Assembly (NCBI GenBank): GCA_030737875.1
Contig: CM060920.1
Location: 483,692,861 to 483,756,860 of the forward strand
Reading direction: 5' to 3'
DNA: 64,000 bases
Source: Allium sativum
Taxonomy: Eukaryota; Streptophyta; Magnoliopsida; Asparagales; Amaryllidaceae
Made by a program: the position numbers and the translations under genes. Under the pieces are notes generated by a model. That model worked only from the letters and a program-made list of their open reading frames with translations. It did not search any database and was not told where the DNA came from. How positions within the stretch are numbered: position 1 is the stretch's first letter; every line of letters starts with the position of its first letter. Below, in pieces: positions 9,739 through 21,990 of this stretch.

Positions 9739-12700
9739 TGTAACAACCCAGAAAATCAGAACCAATTTAATTTTTTTATTTTGGCAATTTTAATGAATTT
9801 TGGATATTTAAAATGAATTATTTTAAATAATAACGACTAGAAATTTATTTTGAATAGAATTAGAATGTATATATTCATTTAAATCAAAGTTAGAATATAA
9901 ATATTTATTTTTAATTATAAAAGGAATTGGAAATGGCGTGGTAGTTTGAAAATTCGATTTCAAATTTCGAATGAATGTACAAGATTTCAAATAAATCAGA
10001 TTTTAGCGAAATCAAAAATATTAGAATCTATTTGAAAATAGCTTTCCAACGAATATAAAAAATCCAAATTTCATAGCAGGAATAAAAAGTTATGCTCAGT
10101 TGAAAATTTGAATAATCGCTATGGAAATATAGCCCTTAAAAATAGCGATTTTGCAAACGACCTCCGTTTTCGACGAGACCACTTTTGTTGGATCCGGAAT
10201 GTCAAATTATTGTTGGATTCCAATTTTAATAATTTTTGGAATCAACATGTGAGCGTGGTGAATTTAAATGTGTTTGGTCATTTCAGTTTGAATTTAATCA
10301 ACTGGAAAATGACAGTTTTTCAAACGGTCTCCAAATTCGATGAAATTAGTTTTGCTAGGACCGTATTGTCAAAACATAACCAAATTTATTTTTCTGGAAT
10401 TTTTGGAGTCCGTATGTGGCCCCAATAAATTGAAATGTATGTTTAAAGTAAATATATATTGATTTATATTGTAATTTAAATGAAAAATAATCTAAACAGT
10501 CGAACTGGCTTACGATACATATCCCATTGTGTTCAAAATGGGGGTAATTAGCTAGGGGTGATGGTCGTTGGATGTGAAATGGAGTTTGGATAAAAATTCA
10601 CCTTTTTGAATTAAAATAATAATAAAATAATATATATTTTCCCTCTCCCCTCTCTCTTTCTATTCAGTCAAACCAATCGAATTAAAGGAAAAAAAGCGGT
10701 AAACCCCGACACCCCTAGATCTCGTCGCTACCAGCGCGAGATCTGCCGCCGCCGTTTACAGGCGCGACCCACCTCAGATCACCCCCCCCGATCCTCTCCT
10801 CCTTCCTCCTCTCCCTTCTCCATTTCAAGAAAACCCAAATCCCCCAAAAACTGAAAACCACCAGAATCCGCCACCACTAGCCAAACCCGGCCACCGCTGA
10901 CTCCTCCAGCCTGCAGACCCTCCCTACGCACTTCTTAAACCCCCTGCTCCTCCTCCAAACGTGTAAACCGATCTCTCCCTTCTTCCAATCCGAACCAAAC
11001 CCCCCTCAAATCGTCAAAAGCCGCTGTTCCACCACGCTGGGCCCGCCGCCATTGCCTGCGCCGACCACCGATGATGCACAACACCCCCGAATGCCCGTGA
11101 ATTTTTATTTCAGTTTTTATTTGTTTTTAACGATAAAAAGGTATGATTTTAAACAAAGAAAAGAAATGATTTTTAACAATGTAAAGGTAGGATTTTTAGC
11201 ATAGAAAAGTTGAGATTTTTAAATGCGAAATGTTTGGATATTTTTATAGCAAATAGTTAACATTTAAAAAAAAGGTTTTTTTATAATGAAAAGAATATAT
11301 TTAAAGATTTCATTTTTAACAATAAAAAGATTCGATTTCTGATTAGAGAAAGATTCGATTTTTATTTATACCAAAATATAATTTTTAGTCATATAAAAAT
11401 ATGATTTTTATATATATCATTTTAGAATAAAATTTAGATTTTTATCATATAACGATATAAAAATATGATGTTTTTATATGAAGTAGAGGAATAAAATTAT
11501 GATTTTTATAATATGAAGAGCGTTATAAAAATATGATTTTTATTATATAAACATCATTTTAAAAATATGATTTTTACATATGAAGTAGCGATACAAAAAT
11601 GTGATTTTTACTGTGAACAGTGGGAAAAGATAGCGATGGAACGAACGAAAAACAAATAAAAACCATCCGATAAAGAATGGCAGAGTGGAAACCCAAGGTG
11701 AGAACTTCTCATTTTAATTTTATTTTCTAGTTAAAATATATACTAGGATGCAGGCGGTGCTTAACAGCACCCGACACACGTCGTCCAAAAACCATGGACG
11801 ACTAGTTTGATTTGATTGTGTTGTGAAAATTGATTGTGATGTGGAACGGAATGAACAAAATATTAGTGTGTTGAAATAAATAGTTTGTAGTTAAAAATAT
11901 AATTTTCAACATGTATATGAATTAAATAATTATTCATTTACAAATCGGACGATTTGTTTATGTACACACATTTGATTGATATTGATTGGGACGATATATT
12001 TTACACATCGCCCAACTGCACAAATAATAATCAGTGTTTGTTGTTTGAAAACCCCACACGGGTATTGGGATGATATTGGAAATACACTAATCCCAATATT
12101 TAGTTGTACGTCAATCGATGGGCTGACAGGCTGTTATAAGCGTTAAATATTTATATTTAAAGCTTATGCAGTTGTGTGATGCACTCTGGATGATGGTTGA
12201 CTATGTATGATTATTGTTGTGTACATGTGTGTGTGAAATCCATATAAATAAAATTATATGGAAATTGACTGTGTCTGATTCCAATTCGGAAAGAACGAAT
12301 ATATTAAATTAACAAATATTTTAAAATAATATTCAGTACTGGATCGAAATATGATTTTGATGTCCGATTTGGGATGGACACTAAAATATTGAAAAATATG
12401 AAGCCGTGTTGATTAGATTAACGCCATTTTGACGTGAACGATAGTTATATCGATTTTATTCATTTTTATAGTGAGTATCGAAAAGGAGGTGATTTCAAAA
12501 TCTAATGTTTTGAAAATATTATCATTTATATGTCGATGATATGGAATATTCAATTTTGATTTGAAATTGAATATGAAGTTGAAATCGTTTTGAAAATGAA
12601 TTTAAAACGATTTATAAAATCCGTTTTAAATGGAAATCGATGAAATATATATAATATATATATTATATATATTTAATGGCCTGAATAGAACCGCCGCGCC

Positions 12701-12750
12701 GTGGCAGTTCACGAATTTCAACCATTGACTTCGAATGGACATTACAGGAG
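9739..12750 (+). repeat. 3' LTR of element A, first segment
   Basis: It repeats the 5' LTR from TGTAACAACCC through the GC-rich block (10690-11100), the AT-rich array (11105-11640) and the TATA/GC segment (12644-12716). It stops at CATTACAGGAG (12750), where element B begins. The missing sequence resumes at 59997 with AGGAGATCCGACCG. Confidence 0.9.
12746..12750. repeat. Target-site duplication AGGAG (left), element B
   Basis: AGGAG here and at 59997-60001 flanks element B. The A 5' LTR has the uninterrupted site at about 4723, reading CATTACAGGAGATCCG. Confidence 0.9.
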
Positions 12751-14750
12751 TGTAATGGCCTGCAAATCCGTAATATCTGAGTTGACTACATACATCACAT
12801 GTCCAACCCAAATATCACAAAAATACGAATCGTTTTTTTTAGGAGAAAAGGTAGAAGAAGAACATAAATAACAATACAGAATCTCACATCGCAGCGGAAC
12901 AAAATATACTATATCATAAATTTTGAAATACAAAATTTGTACTGTATACACATATCATTATCAGAGTACAACACTTACAACACAGCGGAACAACACTCTA
13001 TATAACTAACACTGAAGCCTCCTGCTCCAAGCTCCTTCAGATAAATCAGTAAAATCCTGAACTACTTGACTGCCCGTACAAATTTAGGCACCCAAGAGTT
13101 TAGGTAAAACAAAACAACAAACTCCGGGTAAGTCATGGGACTGGTATGAGTAAACAATTTAAAACAGTTTCAGAAACTAAATGATATCTCATAAGACCAT
13201 TCCATATAACACAGAATGGGTTTTTCCCTCATGAGAATCCAAACCACTTGATTTAACTTTAAAAATCCTTTTGAAAGAACGATAATCTTTATATCAAATC
13301 TCTTTTGATATTATGATAGTGTCTAAATCAAATAAATAGAATCTAGTGGAACGCTTGCATCTCACGTTCCACATATATAATATACAATCAAAACCGCAAG
13401 AACTTATTGGGTAATGAATTTCCAACTATGGCAACGTATGGAACCACCTTCCGATAGTGTATCTCTAGAGGAGAATACACTGGGTTAAACAAGAACATCT
13501 TGTAACCCGGCTGTAACACCCCACTCCCGCTATGATCACTCACTAAGGGAATGCCATAGCATCGGTGGAGTATTTTAGTGAATATAGAACAGAAAAATTA
13601 CAACAAGACAGATATAAATAGTACTTGAAATTTAAAACATCATCTCATAACAGCGGAAGTAAAACATGTCTGGTTACATCATAAAACCACAATAAAAGTC
13701 AAGTACAATATCCATCAAAATAAAGAAGTACATAATCCCACTCTCATACAATAGCCAAAACAAAACAAAAGATAACTGGGTAACTGGAGCTTTACATCTA
13801 TCCAAGCTCCTAAAGACTGGAACAGCAATCCGATCAAGCTCCACTACTGCTAGGATCCACCGTAGGACCTGAGGGTTGGGAAAAAGATAAAAACAACGGG
13901 GTCAGGCAAAAGTCTGAGCGAGTCCTATAACTTTAACAATACAATCGTTAAAGTAACCAGAGAAGACATAAACTGATATACGGTAACTAATGGGGATGAA
14001 TGGCTACACTAAGCAGTCAACTAAACTAAGATAAAAGATAAAGACGCATCTACCCTTCCAAAGGTAAATTACTAAACTGCACCACCCCAGTCGTTCCTAA
14101 CTTAAAGGTTGATCCCACCCATGGACTTATAAAATTAACTTAATAGTTCTCGCGTACCCCTAGGTGACTAAGTAGACGCCACGGGGCCCTACAATCCACT
14201 AGGTGTACACACTACTTCCCATTCGATCGGCTCCCTAACGTAGATACCCGTGCTGGCCCCACCGTGGGGTGTACCATTCCCCAACGTGGCAACCTGATAA
14301 AATTAACGGTGCACGGCTTATATCTACACGATGCAACAACGTCTTATTTACCAGCCCGGGTCCACACACGCATATGAAACCCGTTGGTCATGCGTTGCCA
14401 CCGCTAACCCATTTTGGCCTCTTATAGTCAAGCCCAGTATGCGTGTCCCGTCCTCAACATGGGTCGAGCCCACTAAGATACGTATGGGTTACTGGTTGAA
14501 ATGGGCCCCCAGCACAAGCCATCCCCCTAATCTTGGCCCTCACACTAGTGTTTCCCACTTAACCCTTTAATCATGTTTAATTACATGTTCCTCTTTGGTT
14601 AAGTATTCTAATCGTATTTTCTATTGCCACCCAAGGCAACCCACTAGATTCCTCATGCCACCCAAGGCACCCACTTAACCCCTCGTGTCCCTCTACATGC
14701 TAATATGGTTAAGTGTTTCTTAATTAATTAATTAAGATCATGACCTCATA

Positions 14751-14846
14751 AAGACCTCTCACATTAGACCGTCTTTTATGACTGCTGGATATGCCGGTTG
14801 GGTCCGGGCAGCCTTACGTCATAAAAAGGGTCTAACCTCGTGTCTT
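14751..14846 (-). other. Covarying stem-loop unit 1, element E LTR
   Basis: Three nested pairings are seen: AAGAC/GTCTT (14751-14755 with 14842-14846), TTAGACC/GGTCTAA (14764-14770 with 14829-14835) and TTTTATGAC/GTCATAAAA (14774-14782 with 14818-14826). The loop holds GGTTGGGTCCGGGCAG. The other LTR carries it at 23230-23325. Compared with unit 2 and with element D, arm changes are largely compensatory while the loop core is kept. Confidence 0.6.
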
Positions 14847-14875
14847 TACTTTAATCACGTATTTAATTTGTGCCT

Positions 14876-14970
14876 AAGACCTCTCACATTGGGCTAACAT
14901 TTGTAGCAACTGGTTAAGCCGATTGGGTCCGGGCAGTTTTACGCTACAATTGAGTCCAACCTCGTGTCTT
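14876..14970 (-). other. Covarying stem-loop unit 2, element E LTR
   Basis: Pairings are AAGAC/GTCTT (14876-14880 with 14966-14970), TTGGGCT/AGTCCAA (14889-14895 with 14953-14959, one wobble or mismatch) and TTGTAGC/GCTACAA (14901-14907 with 14943-14949). The loop keeps TTGGGTCCGGGCAG. It is a diverged tandem copy of unit 1 and is repeated in the right LTR at 23355-23449. Confidence 0.6.
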
Positions 14971-15305
14971 AGTCGATTAATTACACCTAATTAATCACCC
15001 TCTTAATTTATATTAATTATCCCTAATTAATTAATCATGTTTTCCAGAATATGGGTAAACCTAACTCAATAGGTAAATTCCCAACTCCGCAGTGTGGGTA
15101 CACCTAACTTAATAGGCAAATTCCCAACACATAGTATGGGTACACCTAACTTAATAGGCAAATTCCCATACTATGTTCATTTATTTTATGTTATGCATAA
15201 TTATATTAATTTCACACAATCTTATTAACATATGCATTTAATTAACCCCATCGTTCCCACGTAATTTCGTTCTCATGACATAACACATATAAAAGGTGTC
15301 AACTT

Positions 15306-15909
15306 GCATATGTATGAACATGTTTCAAAGGTGCCATCTTGCATATTAACAAACACATAACTTGCATATGAACTTGCATAACATGTCACATAACTTGCAT
15401 ATTAACTTGTATAACATGTCACATAACTTGCATATTAACTTGTATAACATGTCACATAACTTTCATATTAACAAATACATGACTTGCATATAATATGTCA
15501 CATAACTTGCATATGAACTTGCATAACATATTACATGACTTGCATATAAACTCATAAACTTGCATATGAACTTATAAACTTGCATATGATCTCATAAACT
15601 TGCATATGAACTTATAAACTTGCATATGAAGAAACATACAACTTGCATAGTTATCATACATGTAACTTGCATATTAACATACATGTAACTTGCATATTAA
15701 CATATGATCACAAAGCACAAAACTTGCATTATGCATGTCATCAAAAGAGACAACCTTGCATGTCATAATGTATGCATAAAACCAAACACTTAGCATGCAT
15801 AAAATCAAATACTTAGCATGCATAAAATCGAATACTTAGCATGCATAAAATCGAATACTTAGCATGCATAAAATCAAATACTTAGCATGCATAAAATCAA
15901 ATACTTAGC
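15306..15909. repeat. CTTGCATAT-rich zone and 23-bp tandem array, element E LTR
   Basis: From 15306 to 15740 the motif (A)ACTTGCATAT(G/T)AAC recurs with many spacings. From 15772 to 15909 six 23-bp units follow, each ATGCATAAAATC(A/G)AATACTTAGC or a close variant, containing the palindrome GCATGC at the junctions. The right LTR has the same zone, with its array at 24251-24388. Element D has a diverged CTTGCATAT zone at 63610-64000. Confidence 0.85.
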
Positions 15910-16292
15910 ATGCATGAAACCCATCACCTAACTTGCATAAACCCACATACTTAGCTTGCATAAACATAGGGTTAACATTAAACATAGATTAGCAAACTAA
16001 CATCATATCATATGACTTAAAACCCATTAATCCACATATAAAACCATATGATCTCATCATATCTCATCTACTTAGTTTAGCAATTGATCATTAAAGTGAT
16101 AGAAACTCACAACTAACAAATTTGCACTCCAAATGAAGAAGATTAAGATGCTTAGAATGGATTAGAGGTTGATTAGAGAGTGATTAGCTTGCAACCCTCT
16201 TCATAAATTAGTGGAGGCTCCTTCTAAGATTTAATTTGGCGGCATGTAGCCCTCAATTCTATTTTTAGTATGGATTAGGGTAGGTTTAGGGT

Positions 16293-16302
16293 GTATTTAT
16301 AG
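16293..16302 (-). promoter_or_regulatory. TATA box candidate, element E left LTR
   Basis: On the minus strand the sequence reads CTATAAATAC, a good plant TATA match about 520 bp into the LTR. The functional copy would be the one in the 5' LTR at 24772-24781. A start site about 30 bp downstream would give a leader of nearly 3 kb before the gag ATG. Confidence 0.45.
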
Positions 16303-16440
16303 ATTAGGTGAGTGTTTTAGGCCCTTAGATTAACCCTAGATTAGATTAGGACCCTTAGATTTCGGAAATCTCTATAACACAGCCCAAGACTAACCCAAAA
16401 AAAACAGATCTGGTGCACCCAGATCAACAGGGCCGACACC

Positions 16441-16548
16441 CTGTGTCGACACCCCTGTCGACAGGGCTGTCGACACCCCTGTCGACATGCCTGTCGACAC
16501 CCCTGTCGACATGCCTGTCGACACCCCTGTCGACATGCCTGTCGACAC
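16441..16548. repeat. 24-bp GTCGAC minisatellite, element E left LTR
   Basis: Alternating 12-bp half units CTGTCGACACCC and CTGTCGACATGC, each with the palindrome GTCGAC, form about four 24-bp units. The right LTR (24920-24979) has two fewer units. This is the whole length difference between the LTRs. Confidence 0.9.
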
Positions 16549-16825
16549 GGGGCTAGGCGGGAACTTTCCTGCCCTTTCCGCTTTTGGCTCCAAACTTGTT
16601 TTAGAACTGAATTTTAAATCTGTTTTTAACTTTGAATTTTCTGAAAACTTCATTGGGCCATAACTGGGCCATACGGACTCCGATTCTCGAAAACTCGGAC
16701 TCTATTTCGCGTATTTTTCCGAGACGAACGCAATGACGCAGCCCGTTTCCCCTGATTCTCACATCTGAGATAAATTATACTTTATTTACTAACCATTAGT
16801 GTTAATTAAAATTCGGGGTGTTACA

Positions 16826-17347
16826 TTCTCCCCTACTTAAAGGATTTCGTCCCCGAAATCTCTAAGCTAAGGAGAACGTATCCTACCAACCAAACAACCA
16901 TCTACTAAACCATCAACTACAAGCAACCATTATCCTTAGAAACTTCTAATGATGTATGAACATATGCAGAAAGTGCGTGTATATGTCCGTATACTAATGC
17001 AAAATCAGGCGGTCTACTGATTCAGTCGACCTCCTTAATGCAAACCATGATAGTGCCATGCATCCAATATGTATGCGAAACCCTATTGACACATACAATT
17101 TCTATATGCGTGCACAACCATACACAAAAATGCATCATCCATATGATAACACAGCCATGATACATCCATCAATCTAACTACCACATCCATTTATGCGATA
17201 TGCAACATGAAGTGACTGAGCCGATCTAGTGCCTAATGTGTGTGTATATGCATCCACGAGCAACCACTAGCAACCAATTGCATCCACATGCATCCATCAA
17301 CCATAACATGTTTCAAACACATGTTTCAACCATAGGTTTTACCCTAT
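16826..17347 (-). other. Polypurine tract and 3' untranslated segment of element E
   Basis: On the minus strand TTAAGTAGGGGAGAA (16826-16840) directly precedes the 3' LTR and is the plus-strand primer. Upstream is GATTTCGGGGACGAAA, also seen in variants in A, B and C. The remaining ~500 bp to the gag-pol stop codon show short repeats around 'catccatatg' and 'gcatcca' but no gene. Confidence 0.85.
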
Positions 17348-20300
17348 CTAAAGGTCATAGGTACTAGCGAGAGGATATACTAAAGATAAGATAAGTACTA
17401 GACAAGCGATAAAGGAGAAGTTAAAAGACATACTCTCAAAAAGAAATGGATACAAAGAACGCATCTTCGCTTCCGTCTCCCAAGTAGCATTGCTTTCGTC
17501 ATCTCCCCATTGCACTTTAACTAGCTGAACTTCTCTGTTCCTCAACTTCCTAGTTTCTGACCCAAGGATGCGAGTAGGAGCTCGTCGAATCGTCGCATCA
17601 CGCTCTACCTCTACATCTCTAAGCAAGCTCGGCTCTACCACCTCTGCGGTCTCATGTAAGCACTTCCTCAAATGTGATACATGCAATACATCATGAACAC
17701 CACTAAGTCTGTCGGGCAACTTCACCCTATATGCCATCCGTCCAATCCTTTCCTTAATAGGAAACGGTCCAACAAACCTCGGTGCTAACTTCCCAACGGA
17801 CCCAAAGCGAACAACATTTCTCAATGGAGATACTTTGACAAAAACCATGTCCCCAACCTCAAACTCAAGATCCGTCCTTCTCCGATCCGCATAAGATTTC
17901 TGTCTATCTTGCGCTGCCTTCATCCTTCTACGAATCAAATCAATCTTCTTTGAAGTCTCTCTAACCATATCTGGCCCAAGCAAGATCTTATCCGTAGATT
18001 CCCACCAACATGTAGGAGATCGACAAGGCCTTCCATAAAGAGCTTCGAAAGGTGCCATGCCAATACTAGACTGAAAGCTGTTATTGTATGCGAACTCCAC
18101 CAAAGGAAGATGTTCTTCCCATGTACCTCCAAAATCCAAGATACAAAGCCTCAAGAGATCTTCTAAGATACGGTTCACCCTCTCGGTCTGACCGTCCGTC
18201 TGAGGATGATATGCGGTGCTCAAACACAACTGAGTCCCTACCGCCTCTTGCAAACTTCTCCAAAACTCACTAGTGAAGATAGGATCTCGATCACTCACAA
18301 TGCTAGATGGTACGCCATGCAATCTAACAATCTCTCTAACATAGACTGAAGCAAGCCATGGAGCGGTCCTCTTACTCTTCACGGGTATAAAATGGGCACT
18401 CTTGGTAAGTCTGTCTACCACAACCCAAATTCCCGTATTGCCCTTCCTCGATCTCGGTAACCCATCGATGAAATCCATCGAGACACTATCCCACTTCCAT
18501 TGCGGAACTTCCAATGGGTGTAGCAACCCACCAGGTTTCCTTTGCTCCGCTTTAACTTGTTGGCACACTAAGCATCTAGCCACATACTCGGCCACATCTT
18601 TCTTCATACCGGCCCAGAAGAAAACTCTCTTCATATCTTGGTACATTTTGTCTCCACCGGGATGAATAGTCATTCTTGAACGATGTGCATCATCCAAAAT
18701 AGCCTTCTTCAAACCCTCATCTTGCGGTACACAAAGTCTACCGTCTCTATGCAACCATCCCCTATCATCTATGGTGTATCTACCCAAATGGCTGGACGAC
18801 TCCCCCCTTATAAGCTTCTCTACCAACTCAACCAACTGTGGGTCGTCTCGCTGAGCCTCGCCAATCCATCCCAAAAGAGTAGGTCTAACCTCCAAGGATG
18901 CTAACAAACCAGGTACAAAGTCAACAGAAGGTCTGAAGTCGAACAAAGAAAGAAACTCCAAGCTTCGCCGTTCCACGAACAATGGACTCAAAGATAGCCT
19001 TTTTCTACTCAAGGCGTCCGCCACCACGTTACCCTTGCCAGGGGTATACGCTATCTCGAAATCATAGGATGCTAAGAACTCCATCCACCTTTGCTGTCTT
19101 AAGTTTAAATCCTTCTGAGAGAATAAGTACTTCAATGATTTATGGTCAGTGAACAACTCGAATCTCTCACTAAGAAGATAATGGCGCCAAGACTTAAGTG
19201 CAAAAACAATCGCGGCCAACTCTAGATCATGGGTAGGGTAATTCTTCTCATGCACTCTCAATTGCCTCCCTCCATAGGCTATTACCCTTCCCTCCTGCAT
19301 CAAGACTGCGCCTAATCCTGTCCCACAAGCATCGGTATAAACAACAAACGGCTTACTCCCATTTGGAAGCACTAAAACTGGAGCGGTGGTCAAAGCTCTC
19401 TTTAATCGTCGGAAAGCATCATCACAATCTACGTCCCATGAGAAAACCAGATTCTTTTTCGTCAAGCGGGTTAATGGGGCTGATATCTTCGCGAAGTCTT
19501 TGATGAACTTCCTATAATATCCTGCCAACCCCAAGAAACTTCTTACTTCGGTAGCATTTCTAGGAACTTTCCAATCCTGGATAGATACTATCTTTGCGGG
19601 ATCCACAGCTATCCCTTCCTTAGAGACCACATGCCCTAAGAATCGCACTTCTCTTCTCCAAAAATGACATTTAGAGAATTTAGCTTTAAGACTATGTGCT
19701 CGAAGAGTCTCCAACACTTCTCTGAGATGTAAGGCATGCTCTTCTTCACTCTTGGAAAAGACCAAGATGTCATCCACAAAGACTACTACAAACTTATTCA
19801 GATACTCTCTGAAAACTCTACTCATCAGATCAACAAAGTATGCAGGGGCGTTTGTCAACCCAAATGGCATCACAAGCCACTCATAAAAACCATCCGGAGT
19901 CCGGAAAGCAGTCTTCTCTATACTGTCCTCCGCCACTCTCAACTGATGAAACCCTGTAGCTAAGTCCATCTGCGAAAACACTGAGGCGCCAACCAACTGA
20001 TCAAAGAGATCATCTATCCTCGGTAATGGGTGTCTATTCTTCTTCGTGAGCTTATTAAGTTCTCTATAATCCACACAAAGTCTAAGGGACCCATCCGCCT
20101 TCGTGGCAAACACTACTGGAGCTCCCCACTCCGATATACTTCGCCTTATGAACCCCTTCTCAAGCAACTCCCCTACTTGCTTATGAAGTTCTCTTCTCTC
20201 ACGAGGAGCCATGTGGCGCACTGGCAAAGATACTGGTTTGGCATTATCCACCAAATAAATTCGGAAATCTATCTCCCGCTTCGGAGGCAAACCCTTCACT

Positions 20301-21778
20301 TCTTCAAACACATCCGGATATTCCCGGACCACTCTGACAGAACGCAAACTCTCGGCCGAAGCATCGAGCGATTCAAGATAACTTAGCAAAACAGATTCCA
20401 TGGGATTACAAGAGATCTCGAGAGTATTACCCAAGCGGGTCATAAGCCTGACAACTCTTCTTTCACAATCAAGAACGGCACCATTACTGGATAACCAGTC
20501 CATGCCCAAAATCAACCCATAGCCTGTGAAGCCCAATACAAAAGCATCACATCCCAACTCAACGCTAAGTATAGAAATTTTCAAACCCAAACATATCATA
20601 GACAGATATATGGAGCCCCCAATTGGGTTTGAAACAACCAAGGGATCATCAACTAGACTGGTGTCTAAGTGCAGTGACTCAACTAACGATGATGAGATAA
20701 AAGAATGCGATGCGCCAGAGTCAAACAAAGTACGAACTGGATGATCAAACAGAAAAACCAGACTTTCAACGGAAATAGTTCTACCTCTCTGCTGAATCGG
20801 TGGAACTGAGAGAGCCTGAACTTGCCCCCCTGCCTGAGCTGGTGCCATAAGAGCTTGCACCTGACCTCCTGAGGTAGACCTCGTCTTCTGCCCCTTCTTT
20901 GGGCAGTCCTTCACAAGATGTCCTGCTTCACCACAATGAAAGCAACCGGTCTTCTTCTTTTTGCGACAATCCTTGCTGAGGTGGCATGGGGTCCCACAAT
21001 TGAAGCACTTCTTCTTCTTCTTCTTCCCCTTGTCACCATTGCCTTTTCCACCCTTGCCTTGTTGTTGTTGTTGCGGTTTCTTCTGATCCCCCTTCTTCTC
21101 TGGTGCCTTAGAACTCTTATCATCCTCATGCATAAGTGCCATGTAGACAAGCTTCTCAAAGGTGGCCCCCATAGGAATGTGAGTCATAGCTATTCCTTGC
21201 AATGGTTCGTTCAAGCCTCTAACGAACCTCAAAGCCTTCTTCTCCGGTGTATTCACCAACTCTATGCCAAACCTTGCTAATTGATTGAATTTGTTGACAT
21301 ATTCTTTCACCGTGAGACTCCCTTGCTTCAAATTCAAGAACTTCTCCATAAACAGATTCTCTTCCGCCCTTGAGAGAAACTTAGCCCCAAACCTTTGCTT
21401 GAAATCTGCCCAAGAGTCAACAGGGCGTTCTCCATTAGTGACCTCCCACCAGAATGAGGCCTCTCCCTTCATTAACCAAGCCGCCAACTTGACTTTCTTT
21501 CCCTCTTCCACTTCAAAGATATCTAGCAACTCTTCCACTTCCTTAAGCCAATCTCTAGCCTCTACGAATGTCTCTGAACCTAGAAAATGTTTTCCTCCTA
21601 TAGCCTTGAACTCCTTGCAAATCTTAGCAAAATTATCCACTTGAGGCTGAGGAGGAGGAGCGGTTGCCTCTGGTGTAGTAGCATTGGCTGGACCCGCAGC
21701 CGCGGCCCTAGCCTCTTGTAACCTCCTATACCATAGTGGTATAACTAAGCCCTCCGGGATGTTAAGATCTTCAGCCAT
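17348..21778 (-). CDS. gag-pol: Gag-pol polyprotein of Tekay/Del-type chromovirus E
   Basis: One frame of 1476 codons from ATG at 21778 to the stop at 17348-17350. The frame is open 43 codons further upstream, but without a better ATG, and [10 protein letters not shown] looks like the gag start. Domains in order: retrotransposon gag about 60-215; two CCHC zinc knuckles at 258-271 and 279-292; aspartic protease with LFDSGAS at 351-357; reverse transcriptase about 520-700 with FVDD at 667-670; RNase H about 805-925 (D816, E853, D878); integrase with HHCC zinc site (H1032, H1039, C1069, C1072) and D1102, D1163, E1199, the last two 35 residues apart; GPF/Y-like module near 1336; and a chromodomain-like end (about 1395-1445, [13 protein letters not shown]). 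These catalyse reverse transcription and integration, and the chromodomain likely guides targeting. All key catalytic residues are present. A hydrophobic tail (about 1451-1472) follows the chromodomain and is unusual. Confidence 0.96.
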   Translation of the reverse strand: MAEDLNIPEGLVIPLWYRRLQEARAAAAGPANATTPEATAPPPQPQVDNFAKICKEFKAIGGKHFLGSETFVEARDWLKEVEELLDIFEVEEGKKVKLAAWLMKGEASFWWEVTNGERPVDSWADFKQRFGAKFLSRAEENLFMEKFLNLKQGSLTVKEYVNKFNQLARFGIELVNTPEKKALRFVRGLNEPLQGIAMTHIPMGATFEKLVYMALMHEDDKSSKAPEKKGDQKKPQQQQQGKGGKGNGDKGKKKKKKCFNCGTPCHLSKDCRKKKKTGCFHCGEAGHLVKDCPKKGQKTRSTSGGQVQALMAPAQAGGQVQALSVPPIQQRGRTISVESLVFLFDHPVRTLFDSGASHSFISSSLVESLHLDTSLVDDPLVVSNPIGGSIYLSMICLGLKISILSVELGCDAFVLGFTGYGLILGMDWLSSNGAVLDCERRVVRLMTRLGNTLEISCNPMESVLLSYLESLDASAESLRSVRVVREYPDVFEEVKGLPPKREIDFRIYLVDNAKPVSLPVRHMAPRERRELHKQVGELLEKGFIRRSISEWGAPVVFATKADGSLRLCVDYRELNKLTKKNRHPLPRIDDLFDQLVGASVFSQMDLATGFHQLRVAEDSIEKTAFRTPDGFYEWLVMPFGLTNAPAYFVDLMSRVFREYLNKFVVVFVDDILVFSKSEEEHALHLREVLETLRAHSLKAKFSKCHFWRREVRFLGHVVSKEGIAVDPAKIVSIQDWKVPRNATEVRSFLGLAGYYRKFIKDFAKISAPLTRLTKKNLVFSWDVDCDDAFRRLKRALTTAPVLVLPNGSKPFVVYTDACGTGLGAVLMQEGRVIAYGGRQLRVHEKNYPTHDLELAAIVFALKSWRHYLLSERFELFTDHKSLKYLFSQKDLNLRQQRWMEFLASYDFEIAYTPGKGNVVADALSRKRLSLSPLFVERRSLEFLSLFDFRPSVDFVPGLLASLEVRPTLLGWIGEAQRDDPQLVELVEKLIRGESSSHLGRYTIDDRGWLHRDGRLCVPQDEGLKKAILDDAHRSRMTIHPGGDKMYQDMKRVFFWAGMKKDVAEYVARCLVCQQVKAEQRKPGGLLHPLEVPQWKWDSVSMDFIDGLPRSRKGNTGIWVVVDRLTKSAHFIPVKSKRTAPWLASVYVREIVRLHGVPSSIVSDRDPIFTSEFWRSLQEAVGTQLCLSTAYHPQTDGQTERVNRILEDLLRLCILDFGGTWEEHLPLVEFAYNNSFQSSIGMAPFEALYGRPCRSPTCWWESTDKILLGPDMVRETSKKIDLIRRRMKAAQDRQKSYADRRRTDLEFEVGDMVFVKVSPLRNVVRFGSVGKLAPRFVGPFPIKERIGRMAYRVKLPDRLSGVHDVLHVSHLRKCLHETAEVVEPSLLRDVEVERDATIRRAPTRILGSETRKLRNREVQLVKVQWGDDESNATWETEAKMRSLYPFLFESMSFNFSFIACLVLILSLVYPLASTYDL

Positions 21779-21990
21779 GCTGAAACGAAAGAGGAAAGAT
21801 TCAAAAAGGAGATTCCGAAAGATAAAGATATGGCTATTGGGGATTATGCTTTTCTTTTTAAAAAACTTTTCTCTTAAAAGACATGTTTTTGAAAATACTT
21901 TTTCCAAAAATAATACCTTTACTATTTTCTAAAAAATGTATTTTTCTCAAAAATTTATCTGTTCCGGTAACCTTAAGCTCTGATACCACG
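21779..21990 (-). other. 5' internal leader of element E with primer binding site
   Basis: On the minus strand, two bases after the 5' LTR, TGGTATCAGAGC (plus 21977-21988) matches the initiator-Met tRNA primer site perfectly. About 200 bp of T- and A-rich leader follow before the gag ATG at 21778. Confidence 0.93.

Larger units (their letters stand above)
13512..16825 (-). repeat. Left (3') LTR of element E (3314 bp)
   Basis: It runs from TGTAACACCCC to GGGGTGTTACA. It is about 99% identical to the right LTR, mostly transitions, and longer by exactly two 24-bp minisatellite units. Internal structure includes two stem-loop units (14751-14970), three units of a 'gggtacacctaacttaatag' repeat (15050-15172), a CTTGCATAT-rich zone (15306-15740), a 23-bp tandem array (15772-15909) and the GTCGAC minisatellite (16441-16548). 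It has no genes; the 79- and 87-codon frames are repeat-derived. Confidence 0.95.

Noticed and set aside
15772..15909. CRISPR-like array of 23-bp units
   Set aside because: Units are directly tandem without unique spacers and lie in an LTR of a plant retrotransposon.
21779..21907. Upstream 43-codon extension of the chromovirus polyprotein
   Set aside because: It has no ATG start, is Lys/Phe-rich low-complexity sequence and lies in the leader after the primer site. The ATG at 21778 gives a normal gag start.
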